Shown here: positions 29,984 to 40,154 of the stretch, piece by piece
Layout: every line of letters starts with the position of its first letter
How positions within the stretch are numbered: the first letter of the stretch is position 1
Origin: Acidobacteriota bacterium
GTDB taxonomy: Bacteria; Acidobacteriota; Terriglobia; Terriglobales; Acidobacteriaceae
Assembly: GCA_013288805.1 (NCBI GenBank)
Contig: JABDBE010000003.1
Span: forward strand, 1-64,000
Length of the DNA: 64,000 nucleotides
Direction of reading: 5' to 3'
Made by a program: the position numbers and the translations under genes
Notes under the pieces: generated by a model
The model's database searches: none
Seen by the model: only the letters and a program-made list of their open reading frames with translations
Told to the model about the DNA's origin: nothing

Positions 29984-30349
29984 TTAATGCATCACCCGGG
30001 AATTGACCTGGACATTTATGTGAGCTGGAATGAACTTGCCATCGCAGGCGGCCGATTTAAATCGCCAAGTCTGAACGGCGGTTACGACATCGTGATCGAA
30101 CCCATCGCTGCCGGAAGTCCGCGTGACCTTGGGCTCGCGTACTTGCCCTTTTTCGTCAACGAGAATGTTGACAATGACGAATGCGGAGTCTTTCAAGGGG
30201 TAGTGCGAGGGCGGAGGATCCGGACTGTAGGTCGCCTGCGGTGGTGTACACTTCTTGCCTCCTGCATTCACTGTTTGACCTGAAGTACTGAACGGAAGGG
30301 AAATCAGCAGCAAGGCGGTAGTAACAAACGCTTCAAGACGCCCTTTCAT
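29984..30349 (-). CDS. small secreted TonB C-terminal-domain-like protein
   Basis: 121 aa; signal peptide; PDPPPSHYPLKDSAFVIVNILVDEKGQVREPKVTRTSGSDGFDHDVVTAVQTWRFKSA. Confidence 0.75.
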   Translation of the reverse strand: MKGRLEAFVTTALLLISLPFSTSGQTVNAGGKKCTPPQATYSPDPPPSHYPLKDSAFVIVNILVDEKGQVREPKVTRTSGSDGFDHDVVTAVQTWRFKSAACDGKFIPAHINVQVNSRVMH

Positions 30350-30365
30350 GTACTCCTCTGTGCTC

Positions 30366-31082
30366 CTACGCGCTGACCAGCGAACCGATCTTCTCGCCGG
30401 TTACGACCTTGCGGATATTTCCCCTCTGGTTGAGGTTGAAGATGATAATCGGCAGGTTGTTGTCTTTGCAAAGTGAGATGGCGGTCGAGTCCATCACTTT
30501 CAGGCCTTTTTTCAGCACGTCCATGTAAGTGATCTGGGTGAATTTCTTGGCGTCTTTTACCAGCACCGGATCGGCGTCATAGATGCCATCAACCTTCGTA
30601 GCTTTCATGATGACGTCGGCCTTGATTTCCATGGCGCGCAACGATGCTGCGGTGTCGGTCGAGAAATACGGATTCCCAGTGCCCCCAGCGAAAATCACCA
30701 CGCGGCCTTTTTCCAGATGACGGATGGCGCGCCGGCGAATAAAAGGCTCGGCGACCTGGTTCATCTCAATTGCCGATTGCACGCGGGTGTAAACGCCCTG
30801 CTTTTCAAGCGCATCCTGCAGCGCCAGCGAATTGATCACCGTGGCCAGCATGCCCATATGATCTGCGGAAACCCGGTCCATCTCTTTTGCTTGCTCGGCC
30901 ACGCCCCGGAAGAAATTACCACCGCCCACCACGATCGCGATCTCAATTCCTAGAGAACGTACGTCCGCGAGTTCAGCAGCGATTTCATGAATGCGAAAAG
31001 GGTCGACACCAAAACCCTGGGTCGCAGCCAAGGCTTCGCCGGAGAGCTTAAGCAAAATGCGTTTGAAGATGGCAGTCGTCAT
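30366..31082 (-). CDS. pyrH: UMP kinase
   Basis: [56 protein letters not shown]. Confidence 0.97.
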   Translation of the reverse strand: MTTAIFKRILLKLSGEALAATQGFGVDPFRIHEIAAELADVRSLGIEIAIVVGGGNFFRGVAEQAKEMDRVSADHMGMLATVINSLALQDALEKQGVYTRVQSAIEMNQVAEPFIRRRAIRHLEKGRVVIFAGGTGNPYFSTDTAASLRAMEIKADVIMKATKVDGIYDADPVLVKDAKKFTQITYMDVLKKGLKVMDSTAISLCKDNNLPIIIFNLNQRGNIRKVVTGEKIGSLVSA

Positions 31083-31143
31083 CCGTGATTTAGTCTAGCA
31101 TCCCGGCGGGAGTGTGAGTTGGGGAGCAGAATTTTGTAGAGTA

Positions 31144-31175
31144 AAAACCGAGTGGGGACAGCTGCCCCCACTCGA
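31144..31175 (-). terminator. Rho-independent terminator downstream of tsf
   Basis: CGAGTGGGG-(loop)-CCCCACTCG stem followed on minus strand by GGTTTTTAC. Confidence 0.8.
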
Positions 31176-31176
31176 T

Positions 31177-31860
31177 CTACTCAGCTTTTTGTTCGGGCTT
31201 GGTGATGGCGATGGTCTCGCCTGCCTCGCCCACCTTGAAACGGGCAAAGCGGCGCACCGCGATGTTTTCACCCAGCTTGCCGATCTTGGTGGCAATCAGT
31301 TGCGCGATGCTGACTGTTTGATCCTTGATGAAGGGCTGCTCCAGCAGGCAAACCTCTTCGTAGAATTTGGCCATCTTGCCTTCGACCATTTTTTCCGCGA
31401 TGTTCGCAGGCTTGCCGCTGGCGATCGCCCGCGCCAGCGCGATGTCCTTTTCGCGGGCAAAATCCTCTGCGGTGACGTCTTCCCTGCGAATGTACTTGGG
31501 ATCGCTGGCCGCGATGTGCATGGCAATGTCGTGCACCAATTCTTTGAAGTCCTCGGTACGGGCCACGAAATCGCTCTCGCAGTTGATTTCGACGAGTACG
31601 CCAATCTTGCCTCCGGCGTGAATATAGCTGGCCACCGACCCTTCGCTGGTCACGCGGGTTGCCTTCTTTGCCGCTACGGAAACACCCTTCTTGCGCAGGA
31701 CGACGACCGCCTGTTCCATGTCGCCCTTGGCTTCGGTTAGAGCTTGCTTGCAATCCATCATTGGCGCTCCGGTTTTCTCCCGGAGCTCTTTCACTTGTGC
31801 AGCTGAGATGCCAGGACGCTTGCTGTCATCTGGTTCTGGACTGATTGTTGTAGCAACCAT
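31177..31860 (-). CDS. tsf: elongation factor Ts
   Basis: SAAQVKELREKTGAPMMDCKQALTEAKGDMEQAVVVLRKKG. Confidence 0.97.
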   Translation of the reverse strand: MVATTISPEPDDSKRPGISAAQVKELREKTGAPMMDCKQALTEAKGDMEQAVVVLRKKGVSVAAKKATRVTSEGSVASYIHAGGKIGVLVEINCESDFVARTEDFKELVHDIAMHIAASDPKYIRREDVTAEDFAREKDIALARAIASGKPANIAEKMVEGKMAKFYEEVCLLEQPFIKDQTVSIAQLIATKIGKLGENIAVRRFARFKVGEAGETIAITKPEQKAE

Positions 31861-31963
31861 AATCTTTTATGAATCCCTTTCACTCCACAAAACTCGACCC
31901 GCGCCGGACGACCCGCGCGGGTCTGAATCCCTCAGGGGCTTAAAGCCCGGAATCTGATCTGTG

Positions 31964-31990
31964 TAACGCCTGAAGCCGAGAGCCTGGGCC
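31964..31990. repeat. degenerate 7-bp repeat arm
   Basis: TAACGCC TGAAGCC GAGAGCC TGGGCC; same words as the 3998-4032 arm. Confidence 0.75.
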
Positions 31991-31994
31991 TGCT

Positions 31995-32912
<918 letters not shown>

Positions 32913-33019
32913 TTAACCTCCTCATTTGGTCTGCATCCGGCGCTCACCCTGAGGCTGCCCCGAATTGCCATTCCCGTCCCCGTACCGAAGCACGGGAAGA
33001 ATTGAACACCTAAAAAACC

Positions 33020-33090
33020 GTCGCTCGTCCTCGGTCGTGCGTCGTCAGCCAACTGCCGTTGAGAACGACCAACGGCGAATGGCAAACGAC
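33020..33090. repeat. degenerate 7-bp repeat, inverted pair
   Basis: GTCGCTC GTCCTCG GTCGTGC GTCGTCA GCCAACT GCCGTTG / GAACGAC CAACGGC GAATGGC AAACGAC. Confidence 0.85.
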
Positions 33091-33095
33091 AGAGC

Positions 33096-33491
33096 TTAAC
33101 GCTTGCTGTATTGGAACCGCTTCCTCGCGCCCTTCTGGCCGTACTTCTTGCGTTCCTTGCCGCGTGAATCGCGAGTGACCATGCCTTCGGCCTTGAGCTT
33201 CTTGCGCAACTCAACATTGAACAGCATGAGGGCGCGGGCGATCCCGAGTTTCACCGCGTCGGCCTGCCCGTTCACGCCGCCGCCGGAAACTCTGGCGACC
33301 ACATTGAAGGTGCTCGCAGTCTCGGTCGAGAGCAACGGTTGCTTCGCGCTCGAACGCTGCGCCGGAGTCACGAAGTACTCTTCAAAAGCGCGTCCGTTAA
33401 TCTTGAATTCGCCGCTGCCCGGCCGCAGATAAACCCGCGCGATCGCCGACTTGCGGCGTCCCGTTCCGTAATATTGCACTAGCTCTGCCAT
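33096..33491 (-). CDS. rpsI: 30S ribosomal protein S9
   Basis: [28 protein letters not shown] ... [17 protein letters not shown]. Confidence 0.98.
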   Translation of the reverse strand: MAELVQYYGTGRRKSAIARVYLRPGSGEFKINGRAFEEYFVTPAQRSSAKQPLLSTETASTFNVVARVSGGGVNGQADAVKLGIARALMLFNVELRKKLKAEGMVTRDSRGKERKKYGQKGARKRFQYSKR

Positions 33492-33496
33492 TCTTA

Positions 33497-33531
33497 GCCT
33501 TTAGCACTTAGCAGTTGGCATTCAGCCAAAC
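33497..33531. repeat. degenerate 7-bp repeat arm
   Basis: GCCTTTA GCACTTA GCAGTTG GCATTCA GCCAAAC. Confidence 0.8.
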
Positions 33532-33561
33532 CGCTCTCCGTGCAACCTTTCAAATTTAATC

Positions 33562-33591
33562 GGTTGAGACGTAGCCTGCCACGTCTCAGCC
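33562..33591. repeat. near-perfect palindrome GGTTGAGACGT-agcctgcc-ACGTCTCAGCC
   Basis: 11-bp inverted repeat (one G:U-compatible position), 8-nt loop, between rplM and rpsI. Confidence 0.85.
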
Positions 33592-33596
33592 AAACT

Positions 33597-34037
33597 CTAC
33601 GCCCTGACTTCGAGCGCCTTCGCTTGCGGCTTCTGCGCTTCGTGCGGATGCTTCTCGCCGCGATACACATTCAGCTTGCTAATCATCTGCCGCCCCAGTT
33701 TCGACTTGGGGAGCATGCGCAGAACCGCAGCCTCGATGATTGACTCAGGCTTACGCTCGAAGCGCTTGCGAAACTCCTCGGTACGCAATCCGCCCGGATA
33801 GCCGGTGTAATGCTGATACACCTTCTGCTCGGATTTAAAGCCGGTTGTCTTGACCTTCTCGGCGTTGATCACGATCACATGATCGCCAGTGTCGAGAAAG
33901 GTCGTGTATTGCGGATTTTCTTTACCCATCAAAATGCGGGCGACCTGTGACGCAAGCCGGCCGAGCGTCTGCCCGTCAGCATCCACGACGTACCACTTGC
34001 GCACAATTTCCCCCGCTTTGGGGAAATAGGTTGACAT
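33597..34037 (-). CDS. rplM: 50S ribosomal protein L13
   Basis: [36 protein letters not shown]-type motif; [14 protein letters not shown]. Confidence 0.98.
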   Translation of the reverse strand: MSTYFPKAGEIVRKWYVVDADGQTLGRLASQVARILMGKENPQYTTFLDTGDHVIVINAEKVKTTGFKSEQKVYQHYTGYPGGLRTEEFRKRFERKPESIIEAAVLRMLPKSKLGRQMISKLNVYRGEKHPHEAQKPQAKALEVRA

Positions 34038-34287
34038 GCAAAATCTCCCAAGAAATATAAAAACGCAAAGAAGACCGCTGAGCTCCCAGTGAGCGCCGAA
34101 GGCGCAGGGCTATCAGGCGGGCAACCGCAGGACTTGCAAAGTCTTAAAGATAACGTAGCCAGCGGGATATTGTCAACGAAGTAGCTGCCACATCAGCGTT
34201 TACCATAGCAGACAAGCCAAGAAAGATAGCAAATGCCCTGTAAAATTGCGCGCTGCGCTTTACTCGCCTGCCTGCATCACTCGCAGG

Positions 34288-35403
34288 CTATTCGTAGGCC
34301 AGCGCGTCAATCGGGTCTTTCTGCGCCGCCTTCAGCGCCGGATAAACCGCCCCCGCAAGGGCTCCAACCAAAGCGATGACAGTCGCGCGTAGAATCCATC
34401 CGACCGTCACCTCGACTCTGATTAGCGGCATCCGATAGATAATTCCTTTCTCGGCAAGCAGGCTGAAAACGATTCCCAAAACGATCCCGGCAATAGCCAG
34501 TAGAGCCGTTTCTCGCAGGATCACGTTGACGATGTAGAGCTTCGACGCGCCCATCGACTTCAAAATTCCGATCTCGCGTGTCCGCTCCATCACTGCCGTG
34601 TACATGGCTTGAAAAATAACGATCAGCCCAATGGTGACGGAAACTCCAATGACGACGTCAATGAAGCTGCCCAGGTAGGGATAGCTGGTCGGCGTCATCA
34701 GCGACAGGTACTCGCGCATGGAGCGGATGTTGTAGCTCTGCATACCTGGGACGGCCTTGATTTCGTCGACGACCGCAGGAGCATTATTGGGATCGTCAAG
34801 CTTGAGATAAAATCCCGATACTTTGCCTTGCGCCCCCATCAGGTTCTGGAGCGTGCTCATGGGGAGGAACTTGCGCGCGCCTCTGCCATGCTCAACGATG
34901 CCCGCGATGCGGAAGGTATTATTGAGGAGTTCAATCGTGTCGCCTACTTTTACTTGCTTCGATTTGGCAAAGACATCATCGACCAGCACATCATTCGGCC
35001 CCTGAAATGGTCCCCCAGCCAGATAGTGAAAGGGTCCGCCCAACTCTTCGAAACTCTTGAGATCGATTCCATAGATGAGCTCCAAAGTTCCGGCAGTCGA
35101 GAACTGCATCACGACTGGTGCCACGCTTGCGACATGGGGCAATTTGGCTAAAATGTCCGCGATCTTGATCGGTAAAGGCGCGCCGGAAACTCCCGCAATG
35201 ACCGTGGACCCCGGAGGCATTACCACAACGTCGGCTCCCATGCCTGCCTGGCGGGCTTTGGAATCGTTCAGAATTCCCAACGATAATCCGACAATCAGCA
35301 GAATGAGCGTTACCTCCAACGCAATCGCCACGATGCTGATCAAGGAGCGGATCGGCCGATGGACCAGGTTGGCGACGATCATTTTATTCATCATAGTGAG
35401 CAC
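34288..35403 (-). CDS. ABC transporter permease (FtsX/MacB-like)
   Basis: 371 aa, MacB periplasmic core plus FtsX TMs (MYTAVMERTREIGILKSMGASKLYIVNVILRETALLAIAG). Confidence 0.88.
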   Translation of the reverse strand: MLTMMNKMIVANLVHRPIRSLISIVAIALEVTLILLIVGLSLGILNDSKARQAGMGADVVVMPPGSTVIAGVSGAPLPIKIADILAKLPHVASVAPVVMQFSTAGTLELIYGIDLKSFEELGGPFHYLAGGPFQGPNDVLVDDVFAKSKQVKVGDTIELLNNTFRIAGIVEHGRGARKFLPMSTLQNLMGAQGKVSGFYLKLDDPNNAPAVVDEIKAVPGMQSYNIRSMREYLSLMTPTSYPYLGSFIDVVIGVSVTIGLIVIFQAMYTAVMERTREIGILKSMGASKLYIVNVILRETALLAIAGIVLGIVFSLLAEKGIIYRMPLIRVEVTVGWILRATVIALVGALAGAVYPALKAAQKDPIDALAYE

Positions 35404-35488
35404 TCAGCACTTAGCAATCAGCAATTAGTCCTTCAACGGTTCGCACAAAGTCCCACCTGCCAAATGCTAAATGCCAATTGCTAATTCT
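35400..35488. repeat. degenerate 7-bp repeat, inverted pair
   Basis: GCACTCA GCACTTA GCAATCA GCAATTA / CAAATGC TAAATGC CAATTGC TAATTCT. Confidence 0.88.
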
Positions 35489-36437
35489 ACCTTTCGCCTT
35501 GAGGCCCGGATGACGATTGCGCCTCCGGCTTATCCAGGTGAACAACCTCGGCGCCTGCCGGCTGCTCCAGTATGAATTTGTCATCCGGAAGCGGTTGGTT
35601 CAAGTCCAGTTTCACGATGTTCAGCGTAATGTCGTACTCTTCCTGCGGTCGCGCAATCTCGATTTGCCAGGGGAAGTCTATGCCATTGTCCTGCTTGTAA
35701 TTTCCGTAAACCGCGTTGGTCGCGACATTTCCCTGTTCGTCATACAGAAGCTGGCGGTGCGGCAGCAAGTCGGTGCGGCTGAAAACGATCTTCCGCGAAA
35801 GCATCCATCCCTTGTTCCCTTTGTGGATCACATCAACAATATAATCCGCGCGCGATACCTTGCGGCTCTTGGCTTCGGTCACCAGTTCGGTGTCGTTTTC
35901 GAGCACCGCAATTTCATTTTCCGGATCAATATGCCGCAACAGGAGCGCGTCATAAATATGTTGTGGACGCAGGTTCTCCAGCGGCTGCGATGGATTGTGG
36001 GTTTCGACATCGTTTCGCCCCACTACGAAACGGTTCTTCGGAGGAATCCATAACTTGAAGCCCTCACCATCGCTCACCATGTCGAAAGCCTTGTTGCGAA
36101 CAATCGGCATCAGTCCAATCATCCGCAGCATGGCCGGCTTGCGCGCCAGCACGTAGCCGCGGATTTCCTCGTAGTCCGTGACCTTGCCCTTCTTAACCCC
36201 GCCCACAGTCGTGTCAATATCGACGGTAGCCTGCATGGACTGAATGCTGCCGGCCTGAGTGTTGATGTAGTCGATGAGTTGCTGTTGCGTGGCAGTTTTT
36301 AGTTGGACAGAAATGAAGGGTGGTTCGACTATACGGGAGCGAAACAGGCAGCCCGTCAGGGGCAGAATTGCCAACAGGATGAAGGCACCACGATATCGAA
36401 AGAAAAAAGACATGAGGCAGCTTTGATTCCGTGCCAA
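35487..36437 (-). CDS. outer-membrane lipoprotein, LolA/LolB-like (DUF4292-like)
   Basis: Lipobox ILPLTGC; SIQSMQATVDID...; DGEGFKLWIPPKNRFVVG. Confidence 0.65.
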   Translation of the reverse strand: MARNQSCLMSFFFRYRGAFILLAILPLTGCLFRSRIVEPPFISVQLKTATQQQLIDYINTQAGSIQSMQATVDIDTTVGGVKKGKVTDYEEIRGYVLARKPAMLRMIGLMPIVRNKAFDMVSDGEGFKLWIPPKNRFVVGRNDVETHNPSQPLENLRPQHIYDALLLRHIDPENEIAVLENDTELVTEAKSRKVSRADYIVDVIHKGNKGWMLSRKIVFSRTDLLPHRQLLYDEQGNVATNAVYGNYKQDNGIDFPWQIEIARPQEEYDITLNIVKLDLNQPLPDDKFILEQPAGAEVVHLDKPEAQSSSGPQGER

Positions 36438-36543
36438 AGAGATGAGTATACCGAAGCTGAAGATTCAGAGTCGGTAGGCGGGACCGGAACTTTGCAAGGA
36501 CTTCGTTCGATCACAGATCGAGGAGGATCGAGGAGGATTCTCA

Positions 36544-36978
36544 CTAGCGGAGAAGCATTGTGTTGCCAGCAGCCATTTTGCGCAATCCGCGGTCAAAGGT
36601 GACCAATGTTAATCCAGTTGACTGCGCAAAAGCGGCCAGGTACGCGTCCGGCCATTGCTGCGAGAAGGAACGTGAATTTGAGGTCAGTCTGCGGAGCGAG
36701 GATTCAATCTGCTCGGGATCGGCTTCCGCGTGAAATGAAACCCTCTCGTCCTGAAGAAACGAGTCGTAGGTTTGCCACGCCTCAGCCTGGTTCCTTACAT
36801 CTTCCCGCATTACGCTGGGATGCGTAAGCAGCCTCAACAGCCCCAATTGGGTGAAGCGGCAAAAATAGACCTCTTCCCCATCCAGCCTCGCAAACCAGGA
36901 CGTGGCGGATGCGTGGTGTTGGTGTCCCTCGTAGGCCAACGCAATCCACACATTCACATCAGGGAAGTAGGATTTCAT
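36544..36978 (-). CDS. vapC: PIN-domain toxin (VapC family)
   Basis: FPDVNVWIALAYEGHQHH; WPDAYLAAFAQSTGLTLVTFDRGL. Confidence 0.88.
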   Translation of the reverse strand: MKSYFPDVNVWIALAYEGHQHHASATSWFARLDGEEVYFCRFTQLGLLRLLTHPSVMREDVRNQAEAWQTYDSFLQDERVSFHAEADPEQIESSLRRLTSNSRSFSQQWPDAYLAAFAQSTGLTLVTFDRGLRKMAAGNTMLLR

Positions 36979-37195
36979 GGATGGCCTTATTGTCCAGCCT
37001 TAGCCAGCCGGGCCGTTTCGATTTGATCAGCGGCAGCGCGATTCTGCCCTTTGCCTCTGCGCGCCTTTTGCCGTTCAATTCGATCTCGACGCCCCGCAGA
37101 ATCAAGTCCTTTACCGAACAGCCGCGTAGAGCGGCTCTCGCTTTGAGCTGGCGATAGGTTGGGTCGGGAATGTCCACTGTGGTTCTCACAACCAC
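36959..37195 (-). CDS. VapB/FitA-like antitoxin
   Basis: MVVRTTVDIPDPTYRQLKARAALRGCSVKDLILRGVE RHH-like, overlaps vapC start. Confidence 0.78.
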   Translation of the reverse strand: MVVRTTVDIPDPTYRQLKARAALRGCSVKDLILRGVEIELNGKRRAEAKGRIALPLIKSKRPGWLRLDNKAIHEILLP

Positions 37196-37236
37196 TAGAA
37201 TAGCATATTTATGGCTATACTGCCATATTTATGGTG

Positions 37237-38268
37237 CTACTTCCCGATCATCGCTTTCCGATATGCTGCCACGTTCTTATTGTGCTCTTCCAGGTTCTTG
37301 GCGAAGCGGTGATGGCCGTTGCCATTGCTGACGAAATAGAAATAGTCGGTATCGGCGGGATGCATCGCCGCTTCGAGCGACGTCTTTCCGGGATTGCCAA
37401 TCGGCCCCGGCGGAAGTCCTGCGTGAGTGTAGGTGTTGTAATCGGAATGGAACTGCATATCGGCATGATGAAGTGCGCCGCTGTAGGTTCCCTGCAGAAG
37501 TTCGGCATAGATCACGCTGGGATCGGCTTGCAAGGCGCCGTGCTTCGCCATGCGGTTGTAGTAGACACTCGCCACCAGCGGCCGTTCTTCCGGTGCGGCC
37601 GTTTCCTTCTCAATAATGGAGGCTAGAGTGACGGTCTGCTGAACGTCGTTGGCCTGGTTCTGCAGATCGCTATTCTTCACATCTGTGATCTTCGCGTCGT
37701 TCGTCAAACCAATCTCTTTTGCGACCAGGCGGAACTGTTTTACCATCGCTGCCGCCATCTCTTCCATGGTCTGCATGCGCGTGAACTCATAGGTATTCGG
37801 AAAGAGATAGCCCTCCAGGGTTTTGGCGTCCGGGGCAAGGTCAGAGATCAGAGACGTGTCCGATGTCGCGACTTTCAAGAAGTCCTCGCTCGAACCCAAG
37901 CCGGCGTTCTGGATGGCTTGCGCGATGTCGAACATGTTGAAGCCCTCGGGAATCACAACGGTGTGGAAATAAACGTCTCCACGAACCAGTCGCCTGTGGA
38001 CATCAACGGAAGTCGCACTGTTGTCGAAAAGATACTCGCCGGCCTTCAGGGAGCGTTTGTGATGGAGGTAATGCCAGACGACGAAGGCGTCAGCGCTGCG
38101 AATCACGCCCGCAGATTGCAATTCGGTCGCGATGCGCCGAGTGGAGTAGCCCGGATGCAAGAGCACAAACGTCTGCCCCGCCGGCATCACCGGCTGCATC
38201 AGCGTCCAAGCCAGCCACCCCCCGACGGCGAGGATAGCGAGCAGGAACAATGTGAAAATGACTCGCAC
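37237..38268 (-). CDS. mltG: endolytic transglycosylase MltG
   Basis: LEGYLFPNTYEF; VTLASIIEKETAAPEERPLVASVYYNRM; YNTYTHAGLPPGPIGNPG. Confidence 0.95.
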   Translation of the reverse strand: MRVIFTLFLLAILAVGGWLAWTLMQPVMPAGQTFVLLHPGYSTRRIATELQSAGVIRSADAFVVWHYLHHKRSLKAGEYLFDNSATSVDVHRRLVRGDVYFHTVVIPEGFNMFDIAQAIQNAGLGSSEDFLKVATSDTSLISDLAPDAKTLEGYLFPNTYEFTRMQTMEEMAAAMVKQFRLVAKEIGLTNDAKITDVKNSDLQNQANDVQQTVTLASIIEKETAAPEERPLVASVYYNRMAKHGALQADPSVIYAELLQGTYSGALHHADMQFHSDYNTYTHAGLPPGPIGNPGKTSLEAAMHPADTDYFYFVSNGNGHHRFAKNLEEHNKNVAAYRKAMIGK

Positions 38269-38294
38269 CGTACCAATAGTTTAGATGAGAGCCG

Positions 38295-38371
38295 GTCGTG
38301 GGTCGTTGGCCATTGGTCGTTAGCCGTTGGTCACCTTGGGAGGGCAGAGCCAAAGGCCAATTGCTACGGGC
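38295..38371. repeat. degenerate 7-bp repeat, inverted pair
   Basis: GTCGTGG GTCGTTG GCCATTG GTCGTTA GCCGTTG GTCACCT / CAAAGGC CAATTGC TACGGGC. Confidence 0.82.
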
Positions 38372-38903
38372 TATCTCTCGCGTCCATCCAGCTTTGCAGG
38401 ATCAAGACGGCGGCCATCTGATCGACCACTTGTCCCCGCCGCTTGATCGACATTTCAGTTTCGCGCAGCAGACGGTTGGCTTGGGCTGAGCTCAAGCGTT
38501 CGTCCCAGAGGTGAATCGGCAAGGGAAAACGCTGACGTAGCTCTTCTGCGAAGCGTTGCATCTTCTCAGCTTGGATGCCTTCAGCCCCGCTCATGCGCAG
38601 CGGGTAGCCCACGACGATCTCGGTCACCTCGTATTCGCGGATCACCTTTTCCAGTTGGGCGAAATCCAGGCGCTTGTTTTGTCGCTGGATGGTTTCGAGT
38701 CCCTGCGCAGTAATGCCGAGGGGGTCCGATATGGCAAGGCCGATCCGCTTGGACCCAACGTCTAAACCTAGAACTCGGGCCAGACTACGCGGCCCCAAGC
38801 CGTTCTGGGACTGGGTTGGTTCAGAGGGCACGTGCGCATTATAAGTCCCGATGAAATAGCCAAGAAATGGATTACGATGCTGAAATGGCGACCGGCGAAG
38901 CAC
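38364..38903 (-). CDS. ruvX: Holliday junction resolvase RuvX/YqgF
   Basis: VLGLDVGSKRIGLAISDPLG; IVVGYPLRMSG; LWDERLSSAQANRLL; true start probably downstream of ORF start. Confidence 0.93.
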   Translation of the reverse strand: MLRRSPFQHRNPFLGYFIGTYNAHVPSEPTQSQNGLGPRSLARVLGLDVGSKRIGLAISDPLGITAQGLETIQRQNKRLDFAQLEKVIREYEVTEIVVGYPLRMSGAEGIQAEKMQRFAEELRQRFPLPIHLWDERLSSAQANRLLRETEMSIKRRGQVVDQMAAVLILQSWMDARDSP

Positions 38904-39967
38904 AAGCTCAGACCCAGACGATACCAGCTCCGTCGTTGCCGCCGCCCAACCCTAAACTGCGCCCGCACTGGTCGATGAACATCATTGGTATCGCCGGAAT
39001 CCTCACACTTTGCTATGTCGGCGAATCGGTGCTGGTGGTGATGCTGGTTTCCGTGCTGCTGGCGTTCATCCTCGCTCCCATCGTCGATCTGCTGACGTAT
39101 CTTCGCTTCCCTCGCAGTCTGGCGGCCGCGATCGCCATTCTACTGTTGCTGGCTGCGTTGGCCGGGATTGTCTACTTTTCTTACAACCAGGCGGCCACAC
39201 TGCTGCAGGATCTCCCCAAATACACCAGTAAAGTTCGCGATGAGGCTTTGCGCTTCCGCAAGAGCGCGGAGCGCTTCGAAGTCCTGGCTCCGGAACATGA
39301 GAAGGGAGTTGTGAGCGTCCGTCCCGCGACCGACTGGACCGAAGTCCTGACTCGTGGCTTCGGTTCGGCGAGCGCAGCGATCCTGGCGGTCTCGTTCGTG
39401 CCCTTCCTGGTGTTCTTTATGCTGACTTGGCAGCAGCACGTCCGCTCGGCCACGGTCATGCTCTTTCCCTTGGAGAACCGCCATACCGCCTACGTCACCT
39501 TGGGCCAGATTTCGGCCATGGTCCGCAGTTTCATGGTGGGAAACTTGCTCATCGGGCTATTGCTGGGGGCCATCAGTACGGTCGTCTTCTGGCTGATTCA
39601 CTTACCGTTCTTCTACTTCGCCGGATTTGCCAGCGGCTTTTTGAGCCTGGTTCCTTACATGGGACTTCTGCTCGCTCTAGTCCCGCCGATATTTGTAGGG
39701 CTAGGGCACACGGATTCCCAGGACATCGTGCTGATTATCGGCGCGGTGCTCGCCTTGCACTTGGTCGCTCTCAACCTGCTCTATCCCAGAATCCTGGGCA
39801 AGCGCCTGCAACTCAATCCTTTAGCGGTAACCATGTCGCTTTTGGTATGGGGTGCGTTATGGGGAGCGATGGGCCTGCTCCTAGCTATTCCGATTACCGC
39901 CGCCATAAGGATCATCTTTGCCCACGTGGAGTCGTTGAAACCCTACGGGGCCTGGCTCGGGGAATGA
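38867..39967 (+). CDS. AI-2E family transporter
   Basis: Multi-TM; PFFYFAGFASGFLSLVPYMGLLLALVPPI; NLLYPRILGKRLQLNPLAV. Confidence 0.9.
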   Translation: MDYDAEMATGEAQAQTQTIPAPSLPPPNPKLRPHWSMNIIGIAGILTLCYVGESVLVVMLVSVLLAFILAPIVDLLTYLRFPRSLAAAIAILLLLAALAGIVYFSYNQAATLLQDLPKYTSKVRDEALRFRKSAERFEVLAPEHEKGVVSVRPATDWTEVLTRGFGSASAAILAVSFVPFLVFFMLTWQQHVRSATVMLFPLENRHTAYVTLGQISAMVRSFMVGNLLIGLLLGAISTVVFWLIHLPFFYFAGFASGFLSLVPYMGLLLALVPPIFVGLGHTDSQDIVLIIGAVLALHLVALNLLYPRILGKRLQLNPLAVTMSLLVWGALWGAMGLLLAIPITAAIRIIFAHVESLKPYGAWLGE

Positions 39968-40154
39968 GATTCTTGCGCTCAAACGCTAACTCTTTGTGTG
40001 GCTGAGACTTGTACAGAGTTCGCCCTCCGCCCTTCCCATCCGAGGAAGCCCCGGCGATGGCAAGGCGCCATTCGAAATTGCCTTTCTGTTCCGAATCGGG
40101 TAAAATAAACCTGAATTTGTTCCTCGCTTTCCCTCCGTTCGTGGATGGTTCTTC

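Noticed and set aside
32913-33010. Possible S2 leader / autoregulatory RNA upstream of rpsB (hairpin CCCGTGCTTCGGTACGGG)
   Set aside because: A hairpin is visible, but I could not match it to a known S2 leader structure by eye; a covariance-model search would decide.
34038-34160. Possible L13 leader upstream of rplM
   Set aside because: Only a short GCGCCTTCGGCGC hairpin is evident; not enough to support a named RNA motif.
35400-35488. Possible CRISPR array at heptamer repeat loci
   Set aside because: Units are 7 bp with no unique spacers, and no cas genes are present in the window.
36518-36541. Tandem GATCGAGGAGG duplication
   Set aside because: Two short copies only; likely chance or slippage, no associated feature.
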